In this document: positions 48,214-61,567 of the stretch, piece by piece | Layout: each line of letters opens with the position of its first letter | How positions within the stretch are numbered: the first letter of the stretch is position 1 | NCBI GenBank assembly: GCA_032158125.1 | Contig: JASKOT010000024.1 | Span: 62,001 to 126,000, forward strand | Direction: 5' to 3' | Source of the DNA: Papiliotrema nemorosa | Taxonomy: Eukaryota; Basidiomycota; Tremellomycetes; Tremellales; Rhynchogastremaceae | DNA: 64,000 nt | Notes under the pieces: generated by a model | What the model saw: the letters and a program-made list of their open reading frames with translations, nothing else | Databases searched by the model: none | What the model was told of the DNA's origin: nothing | Translations under genes and position numbers: made by a program

Positions 48214-49117
48214 ATGTCATCGCAGGAGAACGACCGAGAACTTGCCCGACTATGGCGAATAGATAGAACATGCCACGAGATGCTCCGAGACCGAGTACGT
48301 TGATTAGCGATACTGAACATGCGGTGAGCTAACGATGGAGGGGTACCAAATACCCCCTAGTGAACTGGACACGACCTTTGAATCGTTCCGAGCATCCAAG
48401 GGCGGAGGAGGATCAGTCGAGTGAGATGATCGTTGCTCTCGCCTCATGTAAGCTCATCATAGTCGAAAGGCAATGTGGTTCTCGGCAGATATGGAAGATG
48501 AGCCGGGAAATAGGATATACGTTCATTTTACCGACGAGAAGAGTGTCTCGAAGGCTGCCATCAAAGTGTCAGTACCACTTGCATGTCGATGAGCCATTGC
48601 TGATGGGAAGATTCGTTTCTGAAGTCGAGAGGAATGGTGCGAAACGAGGAATTTTGGTTTACCCAGAGAAGCTGTCCTCTGTCGCAGGAAAGGTGAGTTT
48701 GGTAGCACGGCACAGTGAGCGAAGAGCGTGCTGACGAGCAGACTATCACGGAGCTTGCGGCAGATTACGCTCTTGAAGCGTTCAAAGAGTCCGAGTTGCT
48801 GGTCAACATCACACATCACATTCTCGTTCCTAAACACTCTATCATGACTCAAGCAGAGAAATCGGCTTTACTCAAACGATAGTTAGTCTTGTGCAACGGT
48901 ATAATAAGGAGATACTGACGCAATAGTCGGCTGAAGGACACTCAGCTACCGCGAATATTGGCTGCGGACCCCGTTGCTAGGTATTACGGAATGAAGCGAG
49001 GTCAGGTCATGAAGATTGAGCGAGCATCAGAGACCGCCGGTCGGTAAGTGACAGGCGTCTCATATCTGTACCCGTGAGCTCATGGCCAGATACATTACGT
49101 ATCGTATCTGCATGTAA
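48214..49117 (+). CDS. RPB5: RNA polymerase I/II/III shared subunit Rpb5
   Basis: Common subunit at the jaw of all three nuclear RNA polymerases. About 210 residues in several exons. The jaw domain has [40 protein letters not shown] and [20 protein letters not shown]. The assembly domain has [60 protein letters not shown] and [14 protein letters not shown], the strongly conserved C terminus. Exons, phases and size all fit the family. The start is the first ATG after a pyrimidine-rich leader. Confidence 0.95.
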
Positions 49118-49485
49118 GGCTTGGACACGGAGAAGCCTAATCAAGTTTGCCCTACGCCCATCCTCCCCATCCCTCATAGCACGGCTATTCAGCGCCCAAC
49201 GAGGCCGGAACATCAGCTTTGGCACCTCCATTACCTATACCTCGTATATAACCTCATCATGCAAGACTTGACGACAATGAACCACACTCGCCCCCGGCTG
49301 TTGGAGACCAGATTGTCTGTATCCGATGAATTGCATCTCTATGAGTAATGTACGTATCCTATATGCGATCATGAGCCCTGAGATCCCCTCTTGAGCACTG
49401 CCGCTTGCACAGATCCCGAGCGCAACTACATGCAGTTTGATGCAGGCCAGGCCAGGTATCCCGCATCGACTATCCATTGGGCAGG
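49118..49485. other. Intergenic between convergent RPB5 and the unknown gene
   Basis: 368 bp holding two 3' ends. Short ORFs only. Confidence 0.5.
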
Positions 49486-50220
49486 CTAATCTTTCGAGTC
49501 GGCATACTTTTCCACGAGGACCGGTTCAGGTGCCTTCACTGGGACCCTCCTGACCGCTTTATCGTCTCTCTGCTTTCGCATCCAAGCCCCCTACTCGTCA
49601 ATCTTGTCGTTTGCCATGGAACGTGCTAATGTGAACTCACATCCTTGGGCCGTTTCATCTTCTGCCATTCCTTTTCCAACTCTTTCCTCTCCTCGTGTTT
49701 CCTCCTCCTGGCCACTTCACTATCCTCATTGGGGTCAAAGATGGGCACACCCGGGATGAAGACTGCTGGAGCTGGTGCATTCGCCAAGATGGGCGCGGAG
49801 CCCGGTACAGAAGGTAGCGTGTCTGGGTCAACATAACCTATCCCCGCCAATGCCGCAAAGAAGTAAACAAGGCAGCTGCTCGTCAACTCAGCAGGCATCT
49901 CAGTGTATTTGGGCAGACCTGAGGAAGACCAGAAGGAATGGGAGATTTCCACGTCGAGCAGTTCTCACCACTCTCGACGCAATCGCTTTCCCGATATTAT
50001 TCACATCCACCTTCCCACCGAAATCCGACCTAGACTCATACGCCGAAGTCCCACGAGGCATGCTGGTCTTTGATAAAGGTGGTGAATCGGGCGGAGTCAT
50101 AGCTGAGAGATTTATAGTATTGGGATCATGGGGGTCCGCCAGCGTTGTGCCGCCCGTCTCGGCAGAATTGTAGGATGGGGAGTGATTGTGTCCCCTGGTG
50201 TAGGGACCAGATTCGGACAT
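49486..50220 (-). CDS. Unknown protein with one hydrophobic segment
   Basis: Three exons, about 190-200 residues. The N-terminal third is Ser/Pro/Thr-rich (MSESGPYTRGHNHSPSYNSA) and ends VDVNNIGKAIASRVV. After an intron, SGLPKYTEMPAELTSS and the hydrophobic CLVYFFAALAGIGYVD follow, then a Pro/Ala-rich stretch (ILANAPAPAVFIPGVPIFDP). A charged, probably helical segment (EVARRRKHEERKELEKEWQK) comes next. The last exon gives GAWMRKQRDDKAVRRVPV and ends EKYADSKD. I recognise no family. The ordered pattern and proper splice signals argue for a real gene; a role in a membrane or mitochondrial context is possible but unsupported. Confidence 0.6.
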
Positions 50221-50625
50221 GGCGCTCCTATGTGTTCTATGATTGTGTGCTTCCTTATATCGATGGATAGCAGCTCATAGCGAGGCAACAAGGTATCGAG
50301 GTTGGACAAGTGATAATAATTAACGTTCACAATCTTGGGAAAGGCGCGCCGTAAACGGGAAAGGGCAGCAACTTCGGATCCGATTTGAAACAGGTCACGT
50401 GGGTGTCATACCTCCTGTCTTCGAGCGACTCGCCCCTCTCACCACGAGCACAGCTATAGTCAAGGGCAGAACAGCAGGGGTAGGAGGGTCTATATAGCAG
50501 TCAGATAGCGATGCAAAGGATAGACGTGCCAGAAGCACAAACGACTATGAGTTCGGGTCAAAGGGTAGGTTCTACCGGGGGCTCCGCATTTGTCCAACGC
50601 GTCGTTTGCTATCAAAAGTCAAGAG
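50221..50625. other. Divergent promoter of the unknown gene and the ABC transporter
   Basis: About 400 bp. An upstream ATG at 50511-50550 could be the true transporter start if an intron ends near 50618 (MSSGQR...), but the evidence is insufficient. Confidence 0.45.
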
Positions 50626-53600
50626 ATGGGATCATTCAACGCTGTCCCCGACCGCTCAGCTGTCCAGCGTCACCTCTCGGACTGCTTTTGTCAGTCTGAT
50701 CTTGCTGAGGCGATCACAATAGCCAAGACAGAGCTTCGAGGTCAGCTCTTTGCGAAGCCGACAGATAGCTGGACCTGCGAACCAACATCCTGCTTCGGTG
50801 ATCGATCTATCTTTGGAAACGCCAGCCAGTCATGCGGGATCTTTCGGTTCGTCCGCCTAGGCTCTTTGACAAGAGATGCAATGTTAACTGACTTGTAGGA
50901 CGCCCTTACGCCTAGTCTCCTGGCTCAAATACGGACAATCTCATCGCTGGTCATCCTCGTCATTCCGCTAATCTTCTCGCTTCGACTGTTCCGTCCCGTT
51001 CGTTATCTACTCGGAGTCCTCTTACCAGATATCGTGCCTCTCGACTCTCTTGCTCCGCCATCACCTCCTACGGCTTCTCAGAAGCGATACGCCAAAGAGC
51101 ATGGACTGCGAATTTGGCGTCAGATCATCCTCGTCACCCTCGGTCTGGTCGAAGCAGCGGTCTGGGCAGCCGTGTTAGGACTGCATATCACCAAACTACA
51201 ACATGGGTCGACTATACAGGACATCATCCTGGCTGCGGGTATGGTCGTTGTCTGGGTGCGTACAAGCCATCTCTGTCAATCACGGACCTAACGGATCAGG
51301 TATACTTGGCGGCCCGACCGGCGATCCGAGCTTCGGCGACACCCCAATGGTCATGCTTCATCGTCTACCTCATTCTATGGACCCTCTCACTAGTCAATCT
51401 AGGACTGGTAGCATATGTCAAAGCAGGAACAGGCGCTTATCCCGAATGGGCTAGCAAGATCCGTATCCTGGCTGAAGTGGGCAATGTCGTCGTCACCACA
51501 ATCCTGGTTGTCATTGTAGCAGGACTGCCTCTCGTCTCCCCGACTACCTTGTCTCGTCTGGTGAGCTGGCTAAGTCGATTCCGAGCTAATAATCAGGATC
51601 ATATCGCCCTCGACGATACAGTCACTATGTCTTCCTGGCTCTCCTTTACCTGGGTCAACAAATTCATCAACCTCGGAAACACTAAAGAGCTCGAGGTGGA
51701 GGATCTACCTGATATGTCGCTTTCAATAAACACAGCCTTGGTATTCGGTCGTTTCAGGCAGACCAGAGGTAACACACTGCTTAAAAAGATCTTGCTGGCG
51801 AATCGACTTGATCTATTCATGGATGCGGTTTTGACCCTTCTCAGCGTTGTCTTCAACTATGCCGGGCCTTACTTCCTCAAAAAGATCTTGTAAGTTAATG
51901 GTTCTCAAGCCAAAACTGAGGATCAGGGACGGATTGACGGATCGATCGCCTGAAGCAATGTCCAAGGCATATGTATACGCATTCTTGGCATTTCTCTCAT
52001 CTTCCCTCAAAGCGGTCTCGGATCTCTTGCATTTGTGGCATGGACGACGAGCTACCGTGAGGATCAGATCAGAGCTCACCGCTGCCATCTACGACAAAGC
52101 GCTCAGGAGAAAAGATGCATCGGGCGTGATCACCGCCAAAGAGGAGGAAGGGGCAGATGGCGAGAAGAAAGAGAAGAAGAGCAACGCAGATACTGGAAAG
52201 GTGGTGAACCTCATGGCTGGTAAGCTGATTAATTCCGCGCATGGTATTATTGAGCTCACTGTAGGCGATACAAACCGGATAGCCAACACAATTGCGGGAG
52301 CTTACTACATCTACGGCAGTCCGTTCGAAATCATCGTCGCCTCAGTCTTCCTATACAAGTAAGCCTTTGTGTTTGCTCAACATGAGATGACTAACAAGCA
52401 GCATTCTCGGGTGGTCAGCCTTTGCCGGTGTAGTCGTCCTGTTCGTTGCCGTCCCGCTCAACTCGTTCTTCTCCGGTAGAAGCGTCAGGGTAAGTTAAGT
52501 CAAGGTCATATTTGGGCCGCGGCTCATTGTTCAGATCACTCAGGAGCTGCTCAAAGCGAGGGATAAGCGTATTGGGGTCATGACTGAGCTCATTGGAGCG
52601 ATCCAGGTTCGTCAACCGAGAAATGAGAGGTCTTGACTGATCTCGCCAGTTCATCAAATTCTTCGCTTGGATTGAGCAGTGGAAAGAGCGGGCAGCGGAA
52701 GCAAGGAAGAAGGAAATGAGCACGATGGTCAGATGTAAGCTTTATTCAATTTTCATCGTTCAGTAGCTAATCTGTCAGCTCTCCTGAACGGATTGTGCTT
52801 TGCCTTGTTATGGAATCTTGCCCCAATCTTGGTTACTCTGGTCTCATTCTTCTGGTAAGCTACCTTGTGTGTCAGGACTCTTCGCTCACAGATAGCTACA
52901 TCGTTATTGCTCAGCGAGAGCTTACCGTTTCTGTAGCCTTCACAGCTATCTCCCTCTTCACGATGCTCCGAATGCCCCTCAATGTTATCCCCACCTATGT
53001 GAGTAATCTCGGATTGAGCAGATCCCAAAATTAAGCCTCCAGATCGTCATCACGCTTCAGGCCCTGGTATCCGTGAAACGGATTGAGGATTTCCTCAATG
53101 AAGACGAGGGTGAGATCGCATCTTGGGTCAATAGCATCAAGCTTAGATGCAGTTCCCGACTGGGTTTCGTCCTTGAAGCGAAGTCCTTACGCCCGCACCC
53201 AAGGTCCAGCCAAGATCGGCTTTGAGAATGCACACTTCCGGTGGAATACCGGTAAACAGTCGGAAACGAAAGCGGATACCAAACCAACCGATACACCGCC
53301 CTCGCCCTCTAACAGCGATGGATCGACCGCGGTCGAGCCGGCAGTCTTCAATTTGACCGACCTCAATGTAAACTTCCCGCTGGGTAAACTCTCAGTGGTG
53401 ACTGGTCCGACCGGGAGCGGCAAGACCGCATGTCTCACAGCGTTACTGGGCGAAATGGAATTGCTATCAGGTAAAAGCTTCCTGCCGAAAGACCCGACGA
53501 CGGTGGACAAGGAGACCGGACTGCGCAACAGCATTGCATACGGAGCGCAGACGCCCTGGTTGCAGCAAAAGTCGATCAAGGACAACATCCTCTTTGGCGA

Positions 53601-56600
53601 GGAGTATGACGAGGCTCGATACGAGGCTACTCTTGAGGCTTGTGCTTTGTGAGTGACGACATGGCTCGCAATGATCGTGCTGAGCGTCGCAGGGTGCAAG
53701 ATCTAGACATCCTCGAAGACGGAGACATGACCGAAATTGGGGCAAAAGGTGTATCATTGAGGTGAGCAATTCGCGCCCTCTTGGTACCCGGCTGATCGTC
53801 AGTGGTGGACAGAAGGCTCGAGTCGCTTTAGCTCGAGCGGTTTACTCATACACCCAACATCTCTTGCTTGACGATCCTTTGGCCGCTGTGGATTCGCATA
53901 CGGCCAAGCACCTTACCGACAAGTGTCTTCGTGGGCCCCTCTTGAAAGGACGGACAATTGTCAGTAGCTCGTATTGCATTGCTGCCAAAGCTGATGTTTA
54001 GATTCTCGTTTCTCATCATGTTGAGCTCTTGTTGCCATCAACGGATTACCTTGTCCGACTGCTTGATGGACGTGTTGAAGCACAAGGCACTCCCGCTGAA
54101 TTGCGAGCAGCAGGAGAGCTCGACGGCCTCATCGCGCTTGAGGAGGCAGAGGCAGCGAAAGACGGCCCTGTCATCGCCAGTGAAGAGGTAGAACAGGAGG
54201 TCCAGGCTGTAGAGGGTGCACAGAAGAAGGAGAAGAAGAAAGGACCGGGGAAGAAGCTGATCCAAGGTGGGTTTACCTGATCACGAGATTGTTGTGCGCA
54301 CGAGATTAATGTCCAGACGAGGAGAGAGCCGTGGGCAATGTGAAGTGGAAGACGTACAAGCTTTACATCAAGTCTGCGACTTACATCACCTGGGTTTTCG
54401 CCTTCATCCTGTTAGGTGAGACATTAGACCCCGTACAGCTCTAGTCAGCTGATGAAACAGTCATTCTCCAGCTGTTCATGGTGGGAGAGCGATATTGGTT
54501 GAAAGTTTGGGGAGAGGGTATGTCGTTCGATGCCTGACGGAAGCGCAGCTGACATTGAAGCATACAAAATTCGACTTCAATCACTCTGGGCATATGTACG
54601 ACCATCAGCCAGCCTAGCTCTCGAAGGATACCATCACTCCAATGTCAATCAACACGTGCTCCACCACTCGCCCGTGATAGGCATGAGCAATGTTACCCAG
54701 GTCGAATACACGGTCACAGCGGCTGATCCCATCCTGAAGCATCTGTCAGTAGTCTTGTCTTGAGAATGTAATCAGATGGTACGAACGCTGACCCACAGCC
54801 CGTCGGCCACCACTCACCCCGGATTCTACCTCGGAGTTTACGCCGCTATTGGTGGGTTTGGACTACCACACGTTGATGGGAAAGCTCACAACAGTCATTT
54901 CGGACGCCATCCTATCGGTGATGAGTAACGCTGTTGGATCGTGGAGTCAATATCGTGCGGCGGTGTAAGTCATATGGTCGCTTAGACTCGCTTGCTGAGA
55001 CCTAATGGCAGCACGATACATAACAGGTTGCTGGACGTTGTTCTGAGAGGTATGATTGCCTGCTAATATGTCGTACCCGAGCTAACATTTAGGATCCATC
55101 CGATTCTTCACTGTCACTCCGGTCGGACGGATCATCAACAGGTTTTCACGTGGTATGTCGGTCATTTCCAGATTCCGTGACGATACTGACAATATCAGAT
55201 ATCGAGACTATCGATTCGTCTCTCAGCGGAGCCCTTCAGACCGTTATCAGCTACATGGGTAGCTTGATCGGGGCGGTAGTAAGTGTGGAAGCGTGAGTCG
55301 TCGGAGTATCGCTAAGAACAGGTGGTTGTGGCCTTCATCGTGCCGTGGTTCCTGATCCCGGCAGCAGTGATCAGTTACCTGTATTGGCGGTACTCTGTGC
55401 TGTATCTACGAGTCGGACGATCGCTGCGACGGTTAGAGGCGACACTGAAATCACCCATCTTGTGAGTCTTGACTGTGTTTTCCTTGCTGATCGGAAGCTC
55501 CGGCTTTGCAGAGCTGTTGGACGGTGTGGTATCTGTCCGAGCATTTTCCGTCGAGGCAAGATTCATGAGCCAGCTTTGTGAGGCTGTAGACAAGACCAAC
55601 TCTGCATTCTACTATTACTGGGTGAGCTGACCCATGTGCTCGTTTCATGCCAAGCTGATCTTCAGATGATGAACCGATGGGTAAGCTGACAGATCCGGCG
55701 GTACCTGACCATAGCTTCTTCTCCGTTTCGATGTACTCGGGGCTCTCTCGACTTTTCTGACCACCCTTTTCGCTTTATCTGGAGCTGTACAAGCGGGCTC
55801 GGCAGGAATGGCAATCCTCTCCGCGCAGTCGTTCGTTTCAGCCTGTTACTGGGTCTCCCGGTTCTGGGGACAACTCGAGATGGATTTCAATGCCGTCGAA
55901 CGGGTACAGGAATACCTCCAGATCCCGCAGGAGCCACCTGCGACGATTCAGGGTAGACAACCTCCAGCATACTGGCCTTCCACCGATAGCGGAGATCATT
56001 TCTTGAGCGCGCAAGAGTTGGAGATCAAGTATGCTCCGGATCTTCCAACGGTGTTCAAGGGTTCATTCGACATCAAGGCAGGAGAGAAGATTGGGTTGAT
56101 CGGAAGGACTGGTAGTGGAAAGTCTACCTTGGCTATGAGTCTGCTCCGTTTCACTGAGCCAACTTCTGGAAAGATCGTCTTGGATGGCATCGACATCACC
56201 TCGATCGGAGTTGATGACCTGGTAAGTCGCTCATTGCAGGACAAGCTGACGATCAGCGATCTCGTATCACTTATATTCCCCAAGGTCAGTGTTCACGCGA
56301 TGGAAGCGTGAGCAAGGCTTACGGTCAGATGCGGTATTGTTCTCCGGTACTGTCCGAGATAATCTCGATCCGTTCAAGGAGCACTCGGATGAAGATCTGC
56401 TGGATGCACTGGCACGGGTCAACCTCGGACCGTCAGAATCACCTGCGCAAAGTCGCGCGCCAAGCAGGATCCAATCGACAAAGCGTCTGACGGCTCTCGC
56501 GGCGGACAAGCAGAAAGAAAAGGAAGGATCAAGCGCAAGCTCCCTTCGTTCTGCGGGTCCAAAGGTCACCATTACATTGACTACTGAGGTGTCTGCTGGA

Positions 56601-57057
56601 GGAAGCAATTTCTCCCAGGGTCAACGACAGCTCATAGCTATGGCTCGAGCATTGCTGAGGCGATCGAATCTAATTGTGGGTTCCCAGCACGACGACGCAG
56701 ATGGCTGACTGGCAGATTATGGATGAAGCAACGGCCTCGGTTGATTTCGCGACCGACGAGGCGATCCAGAAGGCCATTCGATCAGAGTTCAAGTCTTCCA
56801 CTCTGTTGACTATTGCTCATCGCCTATCCTCGGTCATCGATTATGACCGACTGTTAGTACTTGCCGATGGCAAAGTTGCCGAGTTTGACACACCTATCGT
56901 AAGCTACCAGTCTCCTAGGACGAGCCGTAGTGCTAATCCCCAGAACCTCCTGCGACAAGACGGGTCGTTGTTTAAAAACCTCTGCGAGAAGTCTGGCAAA
57001 TACAGAGAACTCTATCGAGCTGCAGAGAAGAAAGAGGCGGATGATGCGGACGAATAG
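50626..57057 (+). CDS. ABCC-family (MRP/Ybt1-type) full ABC transporter
   Basis: ATP-driven exporter of organic anions, probably vacuolar or plasma membrane. About 1,450-1,500 residues from many exons. The N-terminal membrane region (TMD0-like, [20 protein letters not shown] to [14 protein letters not shown]) precedes [18 protein letters not shown]1 and NBD1 follow: [11 protein letters not shown] (Walker A), [46 protein letters not shown] and [14 protein letters not shown]2 ([20 protein letters not shown]) leads to NBD2: [49 protein letters not shown] and [20 protein letters not shown]. An Arg/Ser/Lys-rich insert of about 50 residues lies between DNLDPF and the NBD2 signature. Closest in style to fungal bile-acid/organic-anion transporters; the substrate cannot be stated. 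Confidence 0.9.
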
Positions 57058-57310
57058 TCTGCTCAACCGGTCAGATCATATGCATTGCTATATACCCATT
57101 CAATCTTCGCATTGGAAACGCTTGTTGCATCGAAAGGCTTCATACATGTATAGCAAGACCCGATTGGAGGAAGGTGCCACGGAGAACACCTCGGTTACGG
57201 CAACAGCCCCCCGAAGAGATAAGATGGGGGGGGACGTTTACCGCTCTCCACATTTCACGACTGCACATTCCTCCTCTCATACAAACTTTGAATACTCACA
57301 ACTATCAAGA

Positions 57311-58467
57311 ATGACAGGTCAACCAGTTTGTCAATTCGAAGATCGACTTTCGGCAGGTCTCGCCGCGGCCCAGCAGACGGCTCAGGGACACACTCACGAT
57401 GGATCCGAGGGTCATGAACATAGCCATGACCACGGACTCAGTCACGATGGGATCAACGAGCATGGGCACACGCATGAGCACCTCGAAGATGCTGGTGAGT
57501 CAGATGATACATCCTTCAAAGGAAGACTGGAGCTGATCTCCCCAAAGGCAAGTTTGCGGAGAGAGACATGCCTGATTTCTCGGGTCGAGATTGGGACGAG
57601 AGAGCTTTCACCGTCGGTATTGGAGGGTGAGTACATTTGTGCAGCAGGTTGTTCTTAGAAGCTGAGAGTGCTAGCCCAGTAGGGTCTGGAAAGACTGCTC
57701 TGCTTTTGGCCTTGTGTCGAGCTCTCCGAGATGACTACAACATCGGTTCGTGCAACCCACCCCACATTGCTTCTCCGTCTCCCAACTTTACCCTGACTGA
57801 AGCATTCTGACTTCCAGCCGCTGTGACCAACGACATCTTCACTCGAGAGGATCAAGAGTTTTTGATCCGAAATGAAGCTTTGCCCAAAGATCGTATTCGA
57901 GCGATCGAAACGGGTGGATGTCCTCATGCGGCTATCCGAGAGGATATCTCTGCCAACCTCGGAGCTTTGGAGGAGCTGCAGGCTGTTTTCGGTACTGAAA
58001 TGTTGTTTGTGGAGAGTGGAGGGGATAACCTTGCTGGTGAGTGCTACCCTTGCTCTATGGCAACGTTCAGCGTCGTGAGTCAGTCCGGACGCTGATATCA
58101 TAGCCAACTATTCGCGAGAACTTGCAGACTACATCATCTACGTGATTGATGTCTCTGGAGGAGACAAGATCCCGCGTAAAGGTGGACCAGGAATCTCCCA
58201 ATCCGACTTGCTCATCGTCAACAAGGTGAGCTCCTCATCAGAGAGTCATCCACAGGAAGCTCACGGTAGATCGACTTGGCGCCTCATGTTGGAGCTTCAC
58301 TCGATGTCATGAAACGAGATGCGGCTAAGATGAGAGACAGCGGACCCACATTGTTCACTAGTGTGAGGCACAATGACGGAGTCAAGGAGGTCATCGAGGC
58401 TATTGTCGGAGCTTGGCACGTAAGCGGGGCAGACAAGAAGCGCAGGGAAAAGGCTCAGGCCGCTTGA
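57311..58467 (+). CDS. URE7: Urease accessory GTPase UreG (Ure7) with His-rich N terminus
   Basis: GTPase that delivers nickel to apo-urease. About 290 residues. Residues 1-65 begin [20 protein letters not shown] and contain a histidine-rich metal-binding stretch ([17 protein letters not shown], then HGHTHEH). The G domain follows: [20 protein letters not shown] (P-loop, split by an intron), [36 protein letters not shown] (the C-P-H metal motif), [34 protein letters not shown] and [15 protein letters not shown]. It ends EKAQAA. A His-rich UreG head is known in Cryptococcus, where no UreE is found, and is thought to take over nickel storage. An in-frame ATG at 57223 would add 29 residues; the downstream ATG is preferred. 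Confidence 0.93.
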
Positions 58468-58686
58468 GTTGGCCATGCGGGACACATCAGCGCTTGAATG
58501 TGTCATTGGTGCATTTACCAGTGATCTCCAGTCGAAAAAGTTGCATAGACCAGCATGCATGGATGAGAGGGAGCACTTGCGGGGCCAAAGGCGGCCCCTT
58601 GGCCCACATGTCCACTTCGGTGACTTGCAAAAGCCGGCGGGAAATTCAGCCTTGATCCACTCATCACTACTACACTCATTCAGAAC

Positions 58687-61567
58687 ATGTCCGAGCTCAA
58701 CAACCTGAGCATAGACGCCTTTGCGCCCTCGTCGAGCAGTGTTAAGATCCTTGGAAGGCATTTTATCGATGACAAGGGCAGAATCGTCCAGCTGAGAGGA
58801 GCAAACGTCTCGGCTTCTTCCAAAGTGTGAGTCTCATTACACGTCCATCTGGGATACTCATATGCTGACGCTGCTTCGGGTAGACCCAGCGATCCCAAAC
58901 CGCTGATACACGAGAGCGCCAGAGCTAGCTATGTCAATAGGCCTTTCCCGCTGTCTGAAGCACCAGAGCACTGGAAAAGACTGCGGTCGTGGGGGTTGAC
59001 TTTTGGTGATTTTGACTTGCCGATCTCGTATGAGCCAAATGCTGACCTGCTAGTCCGAATCACTGTCACTTGGGATGCCATAGAACACGCAGGACCGTGA
59101 GTCATACGAGCAGGACGACCGGAACCCATGGCTGATCGTAAAAGAGGACAGTATGACGAGGAATACCTCGCCTACCTGCGAGACTTGCTGGCCAGCATGA
59201 AGGATTACGGACTGGCATGTTACGTCGTGAGTGAAAATTCTGCAGGTGTTCCAGATGTACAATTCATGCTAGGCTATGCATCAAGATGTCTGGTCGAGGT
59301 ATTGCGGAGGGGTCTGTGCGCTCCTCCTAAGAGACGCATTACGCTGACCAGGCAGTCTGGAGCACCGGGATGGACGTTGACCAAGGCTGGTTTCGATCTC
59401 TCAGACAATGGAGACAAGCTCGTCAAGTCAGGTGCGGCTTTCTTAGATGGCATCAAGGGTGGCAGATTGGAGGGAGAAAGAGGGCTTTGGCCGACGGGTA
59501 TGTCGATGAACGGGATGTCGTTTGATAGTCCAGGTTATCAGAAACTTGCTGCAGCATCTATGAAGTAAGTATCACCGAGTCTAAACGGTGTCGGAGCTGA
59601 TTGGTAGCACCTTTTTCTGGGGAGGGGAGACCTTCGCACCGAAGCTGCGGGTCGATACGGGCAAGGGGAAGAAGAATATACAAGCGTTCCTCCAGGATAC
59701 ATTCTTGGCTGCTACAGCGAAGCTCGTCGAAGCTGTTGGCGATCTCGAAACGGTCCTCGGCTTCGAAGTGAGCTTGACAGCCTTCATCCGGATCGGCAGA
59801 CTGATGTCAGATGTGGAACGAGCCGCATCCAGGTTATATTGGTCTGCCTTCGATACATGAATGGGTGCGTTTGCCGCTCTCGACCGGACTGACGGATAGA
59901 ACTACAATACCGATCTGCACCTGGGAGACTTTCCCTCTCCTCTCCAGTCCTTCTCCATGGGATCAGGGCACAAGACTGCTCGAGTCCCTCACTACACTCG
60001 CTCTTTCCCATATCCGACCCGTATAAACCGATATGTGGATGGCAATCCGTCCGGTACACCAGCCTGGACAACACCTTGTCCCTTTCAAGAGGCAGGAGCA
60101 TGGAGGTGGTCTGATGCCAAATCGAAACCTATCGCACTACAAGAGGATTATTTCACCAAAGACGCCAAAGGCAGGAAGATAGACTTTTATTCAGACTTCT
60201 TCTGGCCGTTCGTGAGGAAATGGGAGAAGACGGTCATGGCTTCAGGAGGCAGGTCAAAGTTGAGGATGCTGGAGCCGGTTCCAAATGAGTTTTGTCCAGA
60301 ATGGCCAGAAGACTTGAAGTCGGATCAAATGGTCTATGCCCCTCATTGGTATGCTGCATTCGTTCGTTTATCCTGACTTTAGGTATGATCTCAACGCATT
60401 GTTCAAGAAGCAGATGGGCTTCATGACTGTCAATGTGCAAGGCTTGTCGCGGGTCAGTCATGTGCAAGGAGTCCCGATATGATGCTGACGATCAGGGAAT
60501 GTTTGTGTTGAAGGCCCTCTACTTTGGCAAGGGTGTCAAAGAGAACTACAAAGTGCAGATCAGAAACATTGTCCGGAACGCTCGGAAACAGCTTGGAGAC
60601 GTGCCCATTGTCTTTGGCGAGTGCGGTGTCCCCATGGATCTCAAGTAAGTACAGCACAAAGGCTGAGTCACCGCTGACGCTATAAGCAACGAGGAGGCGC
60701 TCAAGACTGGAGACTGGAAATGGCAGGCAAGAATGATGGACGCTATGGTCTCCGCGTTTGAGGCGACACAGGTCGGCTTCAAGTGAGTTATGGTCGTCGT
60801 ACACAGGGTAATTGTACTCGGACTTATTTTCAGCTTGTGGAATTATGATCCGGCAAACAGCGATGAGACAGGCGATGATGTGAGTTCTCTGCATGTTCGA
60901 GACAGTTGTCTGACCCTGGAAGTGGAATGCAGAAAACTTTTCATTCTTCTCCAACGAAAACCGCCAGAAGCTTGTCGGGCAGTCACAAGCCAGTCACGAT
61001 GATATCGACGCTGGAGGCAGGCTGCTCGATGCAATTGTGGTGAGTTAGCCTATCTAGTACGGTCATTGCTAAGATCAGCGACCGTACCCGATTGCAACTG
61101 CCGGAACCCCAATTGGCATGCACTACAACATGGAGACGTCCCTGTTCACGTATCGCTACCTCTCCAAGACCAACCTTCCAACAGATCCGCAAGCATATCA
61201 GCCTGAAAAGGCGGAAGTAACCGAGATCTATGTCCCCTCGCGAACGTTCGGTTCGGTCGACAAGGTACGATACCAGCTATCACATGGGGGCAAGATCCTG
61301 TTCGACTTGGAGAATGACCGAGCATACATTTGGTTCATCGACACGGCTTACTCGTCCAAGGGCAAAGTGGAGCAGCACCGTCGGGTCGATATCTGGGTTC
61401 CGGAGATTAGCGAAAGAGAAGGCGATGGCAAAGCGTGGTGGCAGTGGCTACTGTATCTGCTCGTGCTTGCAATCTCCCTGTGGGCCGGACGAAACCTTCA
61501 GATACATCAGTGGAGAACCGAAAGGTTGAATGATATCCAGGTCTTGCAGAGCAAGTTCTGGTTCTAG
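58687..61567 (+). CDS. GH5 endoglycoceramidase-related beta-glucosidase with C-terminal membrane anchor
   Basis: Intracellular glycosidase of the fungal EGCrP group, which hydrolyses glucosylceramide (EGCrP1) or steryl glucoside (EGCrP2/Sgl1). About 780-800 residues over many exons. Catalytic-barrel blocks: GRIVQLRGANVSASSKV, WKRLRSWGLTFVRITVTWDA, IEHAGPGQYDEEYLAYL, HQDVWSRYCGGSGAPGW (assembled over two introns), GFEMWNEPHPGYIG (acid/base Glu), MVYAPHWYDLNALF and IVFGECGVPMDL (nucleophile Glu). WNYDPANSDETGDDWN follows. The C terminus has WWQWLLYLLVLAISLWAGRN, one predicted membrane segment followed by a short basic tail. The start is MSELNNLSIDAFAPSSSS. Which of the two substrates it uses cannot be decided from sequence alone. 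Confidence 0.9.
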
